From Chara braunii (Eukaryota > Streptophyta > Charophyceae > Charales > Characeae), in assembly GCA_003427395.1 (NCBI GenBank), contig BFEA01000054.1:4051400-4085776 (forward strand): a stretch of DNA of 34,377 bases, written 5' to 3'. The notes under the pieces were generated by a model. That model was not told the origin of the DNA, made no database searches, and saw only the letters and a list, made by a program, of their open reading frames with translations. This document shows positions 1-11,240 of this stretch, piece by piece (the stretch's first letter is position 1; every line of letters begins with the position of its first letter). The position numbers and the translations under genes were made by a program.

Positions 1-686
1 CCTAGAGATAGACCACTGGATCCCCCGATCGGCATTGAGCAGAGTCTGGTGATGTTGGTAGGGGAGGGGACCTGAGGGGAGGCACAGGGATTGGTGCTGT
101 TGGCATGGTCCCTGATGCTAGCGGCTGTCCCCTAGCCGGTATCGCCCACCTGAAGGTCGGCAGCAGCCCCCGCATGTTCTCTCCTGAACACGGTTCTGGC
201 TGCTACGCGGTTCCTCGTATGCCTACAATTAGGAGTAGTGGTAGGTCCGTAGTGTGAGGTGAAATTGAGAGAAGAATATGGCTTTCTAAAAATAAAAAAT
301 AAAAATAAAAATATTGAGAGATTGTCCAGAAAAAAATAAAAAACAAGACATAGGACTCGAAGGGTTAGGCGCTCGAGTCTTCCGAAGTTGTCATTCAAAT
401 GTGGAGCAAAAAAATTCTGAAACAACTGAAAAGGGGAAAACGAAGGGGTGTGGATCATCTGACAGTCCTGACAAGCATCATCCACTTCACTTTTCCGAGG
501 GAGGGATTCCTGTGCAATTAGCTTTGCTGTAATTCGGTATCTTTGACGTTGGTGCCGCCATCAGCGAATGCCCCCTTTGATGCCTTCTTCACTTCTTCGT
601 CAGTCTGACACTTCTGACAGACTACTGACAGATGCCAGGAGGTCACACTGGTATTGCAAATGGATAAACTAGATTGATCTACAAAT
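1..686. other. No gene recognised
   Basis: I see no convincing coding region here. The short open frames on both strands have no recognisable motif and overlap each other. There is an A-rich stretch around 285-350 and nothing I can assign to a family. Confidence 0.4.
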
Positions 687-744
687 GAAGTACACTGTCT
701 TTTTTTTTTTTTTTGAAAAAAAAAAAAAGAAGTACACTGTCTTT
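687..744. repeat. T15/A13 palindrome between 16-bp direct repeats
   Basis: The 16-mer GAAGTACACTGTCTTT occurs at 687-702 and again, perfectly, at 729-744. Between them lie a T run (to 714), a single G and an A run (716-728), which can fold back on itself. It could be a small insertion flanked by a target duplication, or a replication or assembly artefact at a homopolymer. Confidence 0.6.
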
Positions 745-1520
745 ATTGACGTACAAGTGGAAAAAGGTTGGGAAAAAAAAAGAAGAAAAAAGGTTGAAAG
801 CCTAGGAGGTCACGAACTCTTCCCCTGGCCTCCTTTTCAAAAAGCGTCAGGGGTAATTCTCCGTACTCTCGGCCGTTTGCTCAAATGCCTAACAGGGCCT
901 TGCCACAAGGCAAAAAGAGTCCACATAAAAGCAAGCCTGTATATTAAAAAAAAAAAAACCTGGATTATTGCCAGAAACCAGTTTTCATCCAGCGGCCTAG
1001 CTCAGTGTACACAACGATAGGAACGCAAAATAGGTCCACCCATGGGACTTGCAGTGAAACGTCTGTACCTAGTGCCTGAAGTACCTGGGCGACAAGGCTA
1101 CCACAAATATGCTTCGATCGGCTGAGTGGGGTGTGTGGGACTCAGCTTAGCCCTGGTACCTACAACCACAGTTCGGTCAGGTCACCCCCAGGCTGAAGGG
1201 TGACGATCCTGAGTGGTAGACACTGAGGTAGGATAGTGGGAGTAGGATTGCGCAGGGAGATATTACGAAAGAGGTAGGTTGGGAGGGAGTCCCATAGGAT
1301 TAGGGGGCCTCTACCACATGGCCAAGTGCTGAAGGTGACTCTCATATGTCTGTAACCCAGCCTCTACAACAACCTGGGCTTAAAAAAAAAAAAAAAAAAA
1401 GGGCATGCAAGTCGCATTCAGTACGTCGTGGGTTCGGGCTCCACAACCTCCTGTGGCGGCGCACCTAGTGCCAACCATCGATGATAGTCCGCTTGATACC
1501 TCTGCTAGGTATTAGCCTAT
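745..1520. other. Gene-free stretch with poly(A) tract
   Basis: No supported gene. An A19 tract lies at 1382-1400. Just downstream, 1428-1444 can fold as a tRNA T-arm (5-bp stem, loop TTCGGGC), which might be the relic of a tRNA-derived SINE, but no acceptor, D-arm or anticodon arm can be placed. Confidence 0.35.
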
Positions 1521-1830
1521 GAGGGGCTCGTTAGACACTCTGCGGGCGAGGAAATTTCCCAAGGAAATCATCGTTCCAGCTGTCCTCGGGGAAAAGGATG
1601 GAAAAAGAAAGTGAAAACATTTCCTCGGGGCATCCTCGGGCTACAGCCATTTTGCGGCCTCCCCCAAGGTACCTCCCGAGGTCCCTCGGAGGTGAAGGAT
1701 CCATGATAATCGGAGCGGCGAGGGCACCCATCACCGGCAGGAAAATTTTGTCGGCTGGTCCATTGGAGTTACTACCAAACAACCGGGCGCTAACCAACGC
1801 CACGTCACAGGCTGACGTGGCCACTGGGTA
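1521..1830. mobile_element. Partial copy of the 27.3-kb terminal-inverted-repeat element
   Basis: The start (GGGGCTCGTTAGACACTC) matches the 20-bp terminal repeat of the complete element at 27338-27795 with one change. The following sequence also matches its subterminal part: CGTTCCAGCTGTCCTCGGGG near 1572, and the GAGGTCCCT motif near 1678. I find no right-hand terminal repeat, so this looks like a left-end remnant. A perfect 8-bp stem with a 5-base loop (1800-1820, CCACGTCA/TGACGTGG) lies close to where the similarity ends. Confidence 0.6.
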
Positions 1831-2185
1831 GGATGGGGGTAATACGAGGGGCAGAACCCTTTGGAAACCCTAGCCCCCTGCGAGAACCGCCATAGCTGCT
1901 GCCAAGCTAAGGCACTGGAAAGCGACCAACGCTTTCAGGCGTCGATGGGTGGTAGCCGAGAAGGCTTGGGCTGTCCGAACCGAATGAAAGCAGAGTGGCG
2001 CAAGTTAGTCTCCACCGATAATACCACGGTCAGTGACGGGCGGACGAATCCTCAGCGTGACATCGCGACGACATGAGCAGGATTACAGGAGGGGAGGAAG
2101 TATCAGAAAGGACGGAAAGGAAGCGAGTAAAAAAGGGGATTGAGGTAGGGGAATGACGGCTGGGGGGAGGGAGAAGAAGAAGGGA
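1831..2185. other. No gene recognised
   Basis: There is a short plus-strand open frame at 1861-2076 with no motif. No repeats, hairpins or RNA genes are visible. Confidence 0.35.
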
Positions 2186-2189
2186 ATTG

Positions 2190-3110
2190 AAAGTCGACTA
2201 CGACAGGCGATGATCGACACGAATCTTCAGAGAGATACCGAAGGGACACGAACAGAGGAAGGAAGGACTATAGACAAGAGATAATATCAAGAAGAAACGA
2301 AGAAGGGAGGGATCGAAAAGGTATGTGGGAGAAGAACGGACGTGAAGAAGAGAGGATTGAGACACCGAGTCCCGGAAGCGGGGAGTAGGGGAAGAGTGAA
2401 AGCGACGATGCATGAGTAGAGCCCCGACGGTTTTCAGAGAGACATCGAAGGGACGTGAATAGAGGGGAGAGTGAAGGGGAAGGAAGAGGGGTGGGATTTG
2501 AAGAGATATGTGGGAGAAGAACGGGCGAGAAGAAGAGAGGATCAAGACGGAAAGATCGGCCCGGGAGGCGGGGAGTAGAGGAAGAGTGAAGGCGACGAGG
2601 CACGTGTAGAGCCCCGATGGCTTCCAGAGAGACATCGAAGGGACGTGAACAGAGGGGAAAGTGAAGGCGAGGCCCGTCGCGGTGTGTGCCGCAGGTGAGG
2701 ATCGCCACGGTTTTTCAGAGAGATATCGAGGGGTCGAGAACAGAGGTGAGCAAGGACCATAGGGCGGAGAGAGAATCGAGAAGGAAGGAAGAGGGCGAGA
2801 TTGAAGAGGAGTGTGGGAGAGAACGAGCGGAGATCGGTGAAACACATGCTGAGGACGGCCTCGAGATCGGACCAAGTGGTAAAGAGGACGGGGCGAGAGA
2901 AAGTGATAGAGCATATATAGAGGTCCGTCGTAGTGAGTGCAGCAGGCGAGGATCGCCGCGGTTTTCAGAGAGACATCGAGGGGTTGAAAACAGAGGAGAG
3001 CAAGGACCATATAGAGGAGATAGAATTGGGAGGGTAGGAACGGGGCGAGACCGAAGAGGAGATGGCAACGGGAGGAGATCGGTGTATCACATGCTGAAGA
3101 CGACCTCTGT
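2190..3110. repeat. Degenerate purine-rich tandem repeats
   Basis: The plus strand is strongly purine-rich. A motif close to TTCAGAGAGACATCGAAGGG recurs at about 2226, 2433, 2622, 2714 and 2963. The blocks between 2380 and 2640 also share the sequence before it (CGACG..., TAGAGCCCCGA), giving a unit of about 190 bp there and a variable unit elsewhere. The minus strand stays open for 313 codons (2198-3139) because stop codons are scarce in pyrimidine-rich sequence. The predicted protein is itself a repeat (DVSLK-like blocks), and I do not call it a gene. Confidence 0.7.
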
Positions 3111-3139
3111 CGACAAGTCATAGAGGGAGGAAAAACCAA

Positions 3140-4200
3140 GAGATCGGACCAAGTGGTGAGGAGGAGGGGAGAGTCGCAGAAGGAGTTAAAAGACAGGGGT
3201 CATTGGAAGGTATTATTGGAAGGCATGTGAAACAGGAAGAGGAGAACGAACAATTGCAAAGGAGTGAATCCGAACCCAATCTGATGCAACGCCACAGGTG
3301 GAGCAAGCATACGCAAGGGCAAAGCAAGTAGGACATCCCACCCCCGCCTATCCTCCCATCCTTACCCGCAATCCCCCCCCCCGGAGATCCTGCGCTGGCC
3401 AATCGGGAGAATAAATGGGTGAAAGACAACATGGGAATTGAATGAGAAACATTTAAAGCTTAAAAAAAGATACACGCAAAAAAGGAAACCAAGATAACTA
3501 AAAGGGGAAGAAAAAAACAAATTCCTAGGAAAAAGAACAATCAAGCAGAATGGTGGTGGTACAGACATCATTAAGAAAAGGAAGGAGACCTTGTACCCTA
3601 CTCTATAGGGGGGCGATGAGACATACGATTGGGGTAGGGAAAACCAAGGCACCGCAGAAACTGGTGCAGCCACCCCCATGGTTGAAAGAGGATCACCACA
3701 GTGGCGTGGGGGATGGGCTTCAGGGGGGAAGCCTGGAGAACAAGAGGGCGAAGGAAGGGGACCTTTTGGTTCAAGGTCAGCGAGAGGACACGGCCTTGAA
3801 AGATGCAAGGGTAATGCTGACAGAAGAGGAAAGGAAGGAAGGGGGGGGTTCCAGAGGATGGTCCCTCGAAGGCCTGGGGAAGGGGTGGAAGGTGAGGGGG
3901 TCAGGGGAATGTGTCGCAAGGGGGACAGGGACAACAACCATCGTGGGTGAGCAGGTTGCGGAGCACGATGCAGGACAAGACACTGTGTGTCAAAAGGCAA
4001 CAAGAGGAAGAACAAAGAGGTTTTGAGGGATAGGACGCTCCCCTGAAGAACCTTTCCCCCGCCCGAGCGTTTTTTTTTACAATGTTTCTTCTCCCAGCAG
4101 AAAATGGTGTAACAGATCAAGGAGGTAGGGGAATTTTAATGAGAACTTATCCGACGAACAAATTGGCATAGAGGGAGAGGATATACACACAGTATAGCAG
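3140..4200. other. No gene recognised; overlapping low-complexity ORFs
   Basis: Long open frames exist on both strands (3362-4120 minus, 3550-4026 plus), but the strand is G-rich and the predicted proteins are Gly/Arg/Glu- or Pro/Ser-rich with no motif. The plus-strand frame lies just upstream of the ORF1-like piece at 4205 and could be its low-complexity N-terminal part; this is only a guess. Confidence 0.3.
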
Positions 4201-4204
4201 TAAT

Positions 4205-4687
4205 TTGATCTTCCATGACGATGCGGCCTACAAATCCACCAACGAAAAATTTAAGTGGATTATATGTAAGCAGTTGGCGGTGATGAAAGGAAGTCCGGAA
4301 GTTGTTCAGGTCCTTTTGGAGTTCTTTTTTATACAACCCATCTCCTCTAATGTCTACGCGGTCCTGTCAATGTTCGAACAAGACAAGCATCGCATGGATA
4401 ACTAGAAGAGACTGAGATGCAACAGATCGGAGGTGCATATTTACCCCTGGCTCCCCAAAAAAATGGGCCCAGAAGAAATGCGGGAACATATTATGAGGGA
4501 CCACTACTGGGTCGAATTGAGACATATCTCGGTGGAAATACAAGGAACCTTCTTACATGAATTGGGTCAGCGCTATAACATTATGGATTTTATTGAACCA
4601 CTCCCACCTTACGTAGCAAAAAGAGATGATCACGTTATGCTGGCCATTGACCTGCAGGCTGCCGCAAGACCAGCTCTGCGCTATTGA
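4205..4687 (+). pseudogene. LINE ORF1-like (DUF4283-type) remnant
   Basis: There are two open pieces, 4205-4405 and 4433-4687, separated by a stop and a short out-of-frame stretch. The second reads VHIYPWLPKKMG, then YWVELRHISVEIQGTF, then LGQRYNIMDF. That order (aromatic-Pro-Trp, a charged linker, a V/YWVEL-type strand, then a Leu-Gly segment) is the pattern of the DUF4283 domain found at the N terminus of gag-like ORF1 proteins in plant LINEs. Such proteins are thought to bind the element RNA. No zinc knuckle follows, and no reverse transcriptase lies within the next 4 kb on this strand until the LINE at 9 kb, so it is probably a separate fragment. The family call rests on pattern recognition only. 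Confidence 0.4.
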
Positions 4688-4689
4688 CG

Positions 4690-5132
4690 ACATCATCCCA
4701 TTCAAGGTGGCGGGGAATATATACCAAGTGCATACGACCCACAAATTGTGACCTTGGTGCTTCAGGTGTCGGGCGTACAGACATCTGGGAACAAAGACCA
4801 CATGTAACGAGCGTGAGGCTGAGGGTGAGCCGAGGGGGAGGAGAGAGAGGGAGAGAGTGAGAGCACACACACACACTCACTCGACACGACGGACTCGGAC
4901 TGAGGATCGTACGCAGACACAGTAGCAAGGCACAAAGTCGAAGTCTTGGATTCCGAATGCTGAAACAGCAAGTCACACTGAGTACGAGTACAGCAGCAGA
5001 AATCTGGCACGAGACTGGCCCCCGTACCGTACGGGGAGCCGACATAGGTACCGGTGACACGTACGGTACCAGGGTCATTTCTGCAAAGGCCCCGAGGGCA
5101 GAACTGAAAAATGCAGTATTTGAAAGTGGCGC
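4690..5132. other. Non-coding, simple-sequence-rich
   Basis: The stretch 4825-4880 is made of GAGAG and CACAC runs. The stretch 5022-5068 is unusually rich in GGTACC/CGTAC palindromes. No coding signal is visible. Confidence 0.4.
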
Positions 5133-5277
5133 CCGAATTGCAGCATGGCGCGAGTTGTCCAAAATCCTACGGTACCAAAGGAGGGGTTTGGAACAAGGGT
5201 GCCAGGCCGAAAACGGGATGCAGCCGAAACAGCAAAAAGATAGACCAGGGATCGAGCCCTGGCGAAGTCCGTAACAC
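5133..5277. repeat. 145-bp dispersed repeat, copy A
   Basis: It is nearly identical to 6087-6231 (constant offset 954, no length change, few substitutions). Near the right end GGATCGAGCCC lies inside a short stem (CCAGGGATCGAGCCCTGG) and resembles an RNA polymerase III B box or a tRNA T-arm. Together with the repeat behaviour this hints at a SINE fragment. There is no poly(A), and no clear A box at the usual distance. Confidence 0.7.
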
Positions 5278-5439
5278 TATCCCCTCCCTCTAGAAGGCAA
5301 CGTCCCGGCTGCCAAATATCATGAAGCAATGCTGAAATCTGTGAAGGACGGGATGGGGCCGATCACTGGTTAACAAGTCGAAAGGGAAGAGGGGTATAAT
5401 GTGGGTGGCATGAGCTGCGAGAGTAAGAGGGAACAGGGT

Positions 5440-5800
5440 TTGGTACCGGTGAACAGAGTTGTCCTACCGATGAACTAGGGGGGGTTGCAAGAATAGGGTA
5501 GTCCTACAAATGAAGTAAAGGGAAGATAGGGAGCAGGGTGGTCCTACTGATGAACTAAGGCTCTGCATGGTTCGCTATAGGTTAAGGGGGAACAGAGTTC
5601 AAGGAACAGGGAACTTCGATTGATGTTCTACTGGTAAGGGAAACGGTGTTCTGGAAAACAGGGTATTTCTATTGATGTTGTAGTGGGTAAGGGAAACAAT
5701 GGCCAGGGGAACAGGGCATGTCTATTGATGTTCTAGTGGGTACGGGGAACAATGGTTAGGGAAACAGGGATCTGTTAATGATGTTCTACAGGGTTGTCAA
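5440..5800. repeat. Two adjacent minisatellites (~53-bp unit and a shorter one)
   Basis: From 5621 to about 5790 a unit containing TGATGTTCTA and GGGAACAATGG recurs at 5621, 5673, 5726 and 5779, a period of 52-53 bp. Just upstream (5450-5570) GTCCTACNRATGAA-type blocks recur three times with a looser spacing. The two units share GGGAACAG and may be related. Confidence 0.7.
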
Positions 5801-6086
5801 AGTCAGGAAAAATAAAAATGAAAATGTTTGTTCAGGNTGCGAAGGCTGGTGTGTCCGAAGGAGTCGGAAGCAGAATCTCATGTAGGAACAAAGTGTCCAA
5901 GTGTCTTGAAAGGGGGTCTGCAGCGGTCTTGATCAGGTCTTTGGAGTAGGTGGTAGAAGCGGTCTTCAGCAGCTGCGATAGGTAGAAGTCCAAGAAGCGT
6001 AGTAGTAGTTCAAGTGTCAAAGTCCAAGTGCTTGGGTGCGTCCGGTACACGAACTGCAATGAGGTCTGATCTGGAAGCAAGGAAGT
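5801..6086. other. No gene recognised; one unresolved base
   Basis: A single N lies at 5837. A 140-codon minus-strand frame runs through it and into the 145-bp repeat; I regard it as chance. Confidence 0.35.
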
Positions 6087-6231
6087 CCGAATTGCAGCAT
6101 GGCGCCAGTTGTCCAAAATCCTACGGTACCAAAGGAGGGGCTTGGAAAAAGGGTGCCAGGCCGAAAACGGGATGCAGCCAAAACAACAAAAAGATAGACC
6201 AGGGATCGAGCCCTGGCGAAGTCCGTAACAC
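6087..6231. repeat. 145-bp dispersed repeat, copy B
   Basis: Second copy of the repeat at 5133-5277, in the same orientation, 954 bp downstream. The flanks of the two copies do not match, so the repeated unit appears to be just these 145 bp. Confidence 0.7.
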
Positions 6232-6800
6232 CGCATGTCCCCACCACCCATTCAAACGTGACAGGATCACAGGCCGTTTACAACAAGATCCGCTCTCGCC
6301 TACCAAGTGGGCGACAGTCGACCCCGGGCATGAAGATTGGGTTTTGTGGAAGCGAAGGGAGAGAATGGTCAAGTGAGAGGGTGGAAATGGGAAGGACGAG
6401 GAGAGCCAAGATGGGACACCCGGTCCCCCAACGCCTGGTGTCCACCACAGGCGTCGAGGGACAAAAGTCTCCTAGCCCCCTCCCCCCCCCCTCGGGTCGA
6501 AAAAATAAAAGGAAAAACAGCAATTACAGCAATGGCAGCAAAAGGAAAAGGAAATAGACGGCGCACGTAGTATTGGCCAGATGAGGGGCGCTTCCTAGTT
6601 GCTGATGTGAAGAAGTAAAGAGACGGAGACCCGGAAAATGGGGGGGGGAGATAAAAAAAGGACATGGAAAATGTGAGAGGAGGAGACTTGGCCAACAACC
6701 AGCTAGAGGGAAAGATGGAAGGAGAAGGCAACAAGAACAATGAAAAAGGAAGACAAGAGGAAAACCAGGGGACAAATATAGGAACAAGTCAATAGGACAT
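6232..6800. other. No gene recognised
   Basis: Short Lys/Arg/Gly-rich frames on the plus strand only. The stretch may be the 5' part of the LINE that follows, but nothing in it proves this. Confidence 0.3.
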
Positions 6801-7430
6801 CTTCATAGATGTCTTTGGTCGACCCCCATGGAGGTGGAAGAAATACTAGGGGCCTCCCCCCCTCCTCCTCCCTGCCCTCAGCAAATGAGATAATGCAGGA
6901 GGCGAAGGAGATAAAGGAAGGTCAGAATGAGACACGGGGCACCTCGGAAACGGCAGAAGAAAGGTTAAAAGGTGGCGGAATGGATAATAGACAACCTGCA
7001 CACCAAGTTTTCAAATCTCTCAGATGAATTCTTGGATGACACGTACAGGGGCCTCATCCCACTTCTAGAGGCCAGCGTGAGTCTCAGGGTGGTCCTAGAT
7101 GAGGGCCTCCCACAGGGAGTTTGCTGGGAAGAGGTCTGTTGTAGGATGTTGAGCATTGTGCTTACCAGATTCCAGCCACCCAGTACGTCGCGAGTTGGTG
7201 ACCCGGAAAGGGCAGAGGAGGTAAGGGACCGGGATCCTGGGGAAAAGGAGGGGGGAGTTGCTGCAATTGAGAAGAGGTAAAAGACAGAGAGGGGACAAGA
7301 ATACAGATAGGAGAAAAAGAAGAATGTGTCTAGCGAAGGCAGAACAACCGAGGACTGGACTGTGGGAAAGGGGCACAGGGGGAGATGAAGAAACCCAAGA
7401 AACCCAGAAAGAGGAAGAACTGCCGATTGT

Positions 7431-7450
7431 CCCCCCCCCCCCCCCCCCCC
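7431..7450. repeat. C20 homopolymer
   Basis: Twenty consecutive C residues, immediately followed by GAGCCCCC. Its length is likely to be unreliable in the assembly. Confidence 0.95.
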
Positions 7451-7528
7451 GAGCCCCCAGACGAAAGTGTCAGTAAGAGGCAGAAGCTGAGGCATGTTCT
7501 GGAAAAGGGGCAGGGAGCCCAGTCGTTG

Positions 7529-7643
7529 TCTAATACAAAGGTCATCAGAGGTGGGAAGTGGGCCTGATGGACTCTCCAGATGTGTATAAGAGACAGGTCT
7601 AATACAAAGGTCATCAGAGGTGGGAAGTGGGCCTGATGGACTC
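7529..7643. other. Nextera transposon-end sequence inside a 46-bp duplication (assembly artefact)
   Basis: AGATGTGTATAAGAGACAG (7578-7596) is the 19-base Tn5 mosaic end used in Illumina Nextera libraries. The 46 bases before it (7529-7574) are repeated exactly after it (7598-7643). A read with untrimmed adapter has evidently been assembled end to end with its own overlap. The true genome should contain a single copy and no adapter. Confidence 0.95.
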
Positions 7644-7938
7644 ACCCAACCCACAATATGGTGGAGTTACCTTGCAGGGATGGATCCCAGATGTTCCCTT
7701 GTGGCTGGCTACGGAGGAAGAAGCCTTCCAGACGGAGTTTCTACTACGTAGATCATACCCACCAGGGGCAATAGCAACGAAGAGAGTCTCCTATGGTCAA
7801 AATGCGCTTGCTGACATGTTTTTATACGTGCTATTTGAACCAGGAAAAAAAGCGGGTCTGAGATGACTCTCACAAAACTCGTTGTTGAACCTCCAAATCC
7901 TGAAGATTAAAAACAACAGAAACTGGACAGAGAACGAT

Positions 7939-7939
<1 letters not shown>

Positions 7940-7972
<33 letters not shown>

Positions 7973-8570
7973 GGGCCCAGTGCCCAAGGCTGATATTACG
8001 AATGAGAATATTGAGGTCGGGGTCCTCACAGTCTACCCGGAGTAAGCGAAAGGACAACTGCTGAGAACTACTAAGAACCGGGCTCAACCGCCCACATATG
8101 ATGATGAAACCAATCATGATGACAGCACCCAAGGGGCTTATGCTGATGAAGTAAACTAAACTATGCTATATCTGCCAATTTGGCTTCCTAAGCCTAGCTT
8201 AACTCCTAGCCCTCCTTAACCCAGGAGTTTAATAGCTCAAAGACAATACCACCCGCACCAACGTCACCCATAGCTGTTCTCTTCTCGCCACCTAACATCC
8301 CCCCCCGGTTCGCCACTGGATTGCCTTCCTCCCTCGGCAAAACCCAGATCTCTCTACAAGACCTCACACTCCTGCAAATTGCAGGTTACAGGGAAGAACC
8401 CCAGCTCCGGCCAGCGTCGTTCTGGCATCGGTAAACCAGGGGCACAGAACAGAGCAACTCTGCGAAAATCGGTCCAAGTTCGACGATCCCTGACCTCCTC
8501 CATCCCAGGTATAGACAAGAACTGGAGGCTACAACAAAGCCGGAGAACCAAAAGACTAAATATAGCATAG
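7940..8570 (-). mobile_element. Poly(A)-tailed retroelement repeat, copy 1
   Basis: A T30 run (7940-7969) starts the block on the plus strand, so on the minus strand the element ends in poly(A). The sequence that follows recurs at 19995-20780 and 20855-21290: GTGCCCAAG, CCTCACAGTCTAC, CTATGCTATATC, CCTAGCCCTCC, CTACAAG(G/A)CCTCACAC, CCCAGCTCCGGCCAGCGTCG. No protein domain is visible. A short non-autonomous element (SINE-like) or the 3' tail of a longer retroelement would both fit. It appears to have landed between the LINE ORF1 remnants and the LINE endonuclease. Confidence 0.7.
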
Positions 8571-8599
8571 AAAAGCTAAATTAGGAAAACCGTCAATGT

Positions 8600-8830
8600 C
8601 TAAAAGGACTCCGAAGCCCTCAAACTCCCTAACCAACCTTTCCGAAATTACTCAAAGTTGCCTCACTCACTGCCAAGCTCTACCAGGCCTCACGCCCCCT
8701 ACTTCTGCTAAGTTACAGGGCAACACAACTTACCCCAGCTCCGGCCGGCATCGTCTCTGCAACAGACCTTGGTTGTCCCGTAAGATGCCCACCCCAAAGC
8801 ATCCCCAGATCACTCCGCTAAGTTAGGGCA
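8600..8830 (-). repeat. Partial second copy of the poly(A)-tailed repeat
   Basis: The run CTACCAGGCCTCACGCCCC, then GTTACAGGGCAACAC, then CCCCAGCTCCGGCCGGC repeats the order seen at 8358-8415 and in the 20-21 kb copies, with more substitutions. It looks like a decayed partial tandem copy next to copy 1. Confidence 0.5.
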
Positions 8831-9129
8831 ACACTTTTCAAAATCTTGAAGGAAGGATACCTATAGACGGTGGGCGCGAAGGAGGGGGACTGGGATCAGA
8901 TGGTGTGGGAAGCATTATGAGGAAAGATGAAAAAGATCCGAAGAAAAGGCCTCGGAAATGGACCTGTCAAGGATTTTATACGGGAAAGATAAGAACTCGG
9001 TGCAAGGTAAAAGAGAGGCCAACCTGGATCTAAGATCCCCGAATGTGAATGACCTAGCCACAACCTCCCCTCATAAAAAAACAGGCAATATGGGAATAAC
9101 TAAGAAGGGTTGAAGGGAGGGACTGACCA

Positions 9130-9846
9130 CATGTCATTTGTATTCAGGAAACCCACCTTATGCACACGGTGGAGCACCACCACGTACATAAGGAACTTTG
9201 GCCTCATTGCACCTTCCGGGCGTATGCTCCACGACCCGGAAGTGCGGGAGTGGCCACCTGGATCCCCCCTAACTCAAGACTAGAACCAATATACAGGGAG
9301 GTTGACCAAGAGGAGGGGAGGTGGGTATGTGTTTTGGGAATGCTAGAGTTGGAAGTAGTGTAGATTGTTTGCGTGTATGGTCCCAACGAGGTGGGCGCCA
9401 AAAGGGGATTTTTTGAGTTCAAAAAAAAAAAGATCTTAGAAGGGATCCCGACTATTATGGCGGGGGACTTTAACGCGGCTCCGAACCGCTGGATGGACAG
9501 ATGGAGACTTCCCTCTCCATGCCCCGCATACGTGGAGGCCGACGAATAAATCATCGCGGACCTATGTGGGTCATTAGACCTGTATGATCCCTTTCGTAGA
9601 CTGTTCCCAAATAGGAGAGTCTTCTCCTGTTATAGGAAAAATGGACCAGATAGAATTTCGAGATCAAGGATTGACCTGATATTGATATCGCAGGACCTGG
9701 AAGGTGCTCTACAGATAGCGGAGGTATTCCCACAGAGCGTGTTCCCTGGTTTTGACCATGCACTGTGTGCAGTTGTCCTCTCCTTTAAAAAACAGTTGGA
9801 TCAGGGACCGGGTTTTTTCAAACTCAACACCTCCCTTTTAAAATAA
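9130..9846 (+). pseudogene. LINE ORF2: APE-type endonuclease domain, two in-frame stops
   Basis: One frame runs from 9130 to a stop at 9844 and carries the apurinic-endonuclease motifs in order. CIQETHL is the metal-binding Glu motif. VCVYGPN and IMAGDFNAAPNRW follow (Asp and Asn of the active site), then SRIDLILIS and FDHALC, where most family members have SDH. GPGFFKLNTSLL after it is the usual linker to the reverse transcriptase. This domain nicks target DNA to start target-primed reverse transcription. Only two stops break the frame (TAG 9361-9363, TAA 9547-9549); the second is consistent with a CAA-to-TAA transition. Upstream of 9130 the frame is closed and the true N terminus is lost. 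Confidence 0.88.
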
Positions 9847-10540
9847 AATAAAAATCAAAACTCCATTTATGATGTTTGGCAGTACTGAAAATCACACAGA
9901 GAAACCCTTCATAATGACATTTTATGGTTCAATAATGGATTGACCTTTGTTGCCAAAAAATATAATGAATTCGCTAAAGGGATCGGGGCTCAAAGACACG
10001 CAGACGGAATGGAATTACACCAACAACTTCAACAATTGAAACAACCACAAGAACAAAATGAATAAGACATAAATACAGAAAGCGAGCTTTCAATCGCCAT
10101 TGATGCAACAAAGACTCGTTTGCTAGCTCATATGGAACATAGATGGCAAGGGGCACGATTCAGAGGAAAGCTACGTAGGTACAAAACAGACGGAACAATG
10201 GACACCCATTTTTTCGCTATGGCTAAGCTAAGGACGGGCAAGTCCATCATGGAAACGTTGCTGGATCCGTCACAGCCTCAGGGCCATGTGGCTACGTCAA
10301 CACCTCATTGCATCCTGATAGCAAGAGACTTCTTTAAAGACCTTTTCAAGTCACAAACTAAGGAAAAACCACTTAAACAAAAAACGACAGAAATTAATGA
10401 ATTTTTTACACCACTACAGAAAGCCTTGCCCGAGCAACAAAAGGAAGCCCTAGAGATGCCTCTGTCCAAGGAGGAGGTATGGTCGGCCTTGATGCTAACG
10501 AAGAAGGAGAAAACTCTGAAGATAGATGGGTTTCCTAAAT
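9847..10540 (+). pseudogene. LINE ORF2: linker between endonuclease and reverse transcriptase
   Basis: The best-preserved piece is open from about 10075 to 10540 (LLAHMEHRWQGARFRGK, then MDTHFFAMAKLRTGKS, FFKDLFKSQ, LPEQQKEALEMPLSKEEVWSAL). This is the helical linker of plant LINE ORF2 proteins that leads into the fingers of the reverse transcriptase; LSKEEVWSAL followed by DGFPKEFW-like sequence is characteristic. A TAA at 10540-10542 sits where the family normally has a sense codon, and the reading continues as FWETMCSTLLQDLMDYF. The segment 9847-10075 is badly degraded, with several stops. Confidence 0.75.
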
Positions 10541-11240
10541 AATTTTGGGAGACCATGTGTAGTACCTTGTTACAAGATCTGATGGACTACTTTTATGCGG
10601 TGTGGACCACAGGTCAGATGGGGGAATTGGTGGGACATGGGGTCCTGATATTGATACATAAGGAATTATCGGTCAATCACCCTACTAACAGTCGTCTACA
10701 AGATGGTAGCAAAAACCCTGGCGAACCGCCTGGTTAAGGTGTTGGAAGTCATTATCCACCCTGCACAGACGGGCTTCATCAAGGGGCGCAAGATCCAAGA
10801 TAATATCTTGATGGTAAATGAGGTCATAAAATTGTCACGACAATCTAAACCTAATGCTGCCATTATATTTGTAGACTTTAAAAAACCGTATGATCATGTC
10901 GGCTGGTTTTCCTGGATAAATATTTGGAGAAAATGAAATTTGGTCTGACCTTTAGAAGGTGGATTGACATCGTTTACCATAACGTCACAACGACGATCCA
11001 GGTGAATGACAAATTGACCCATGCCATCCACCTGAAACGGTCGGTGCGACAAGGGGACCCCATCGCCCCCTTTCTCTTTGTCATCATAATAGAGGCCCTA
11101 ACAGCGAACTTAAGGGCCCATAAAAATCTCCAGAAAATACAGATTTCCTCCATCCTGGTTTGTTCACTATTTGCAGATGACCTTACAATATTGGGGGACG
11201 CATCTCAGGAAATATGTAGGAGATCCAATAGTTAATGGAC
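10541..11240 (+). pseudogene. LINE ORF2: reverse transcriptase domain
   Basis: The RT is readable over three frames. NYRSITLLTVVYK and MVAKTLANRL are followed by GFIKGRKIQDNI and the motif A region FVDFKKPYDHV (first catalytic Asp at 10874-10876). After a frameshift near 10905-10925 come FGLTFRRWIDIVYH, SVRQGDPIAPFLF (motif B) and SLFADDLTILGD (motif C; both Asp of FADD intact, 11170-11181). Frames also change near 10640-10700 and again near 11225. The enzyme would copy the element RNA at the nicked target. The catalytic residues survive but the frame is broken, so the copy is dead by itself. Confidence 0.93.

Larger units (their letters stand above)
6809..7866 (+). pseudogene. Possible ORF1 remnants of the LINE at 9-14 kb
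   Basis: Plus-strand frames at 6809-7027, 6972-7280, 7258-7476 and 7627-7866 follow one another with frame changes. The last one (GWIPDVPLWLATEEEAFQTE..., then VSYGQNALADMFLYVLFE) has the composition of a folded domain, ends at 7866, and lies 1.3 kb upstream of the LINE endonuclease in the same orientation, which is where ORF1 should be. A C20 homopolymer (7431-7450) and a 46-bp assembly duplication (7529-7643) disturb the middle. No zinc knuckle is visible. The link to the LINE is inferred from position. Confidence 0.3.
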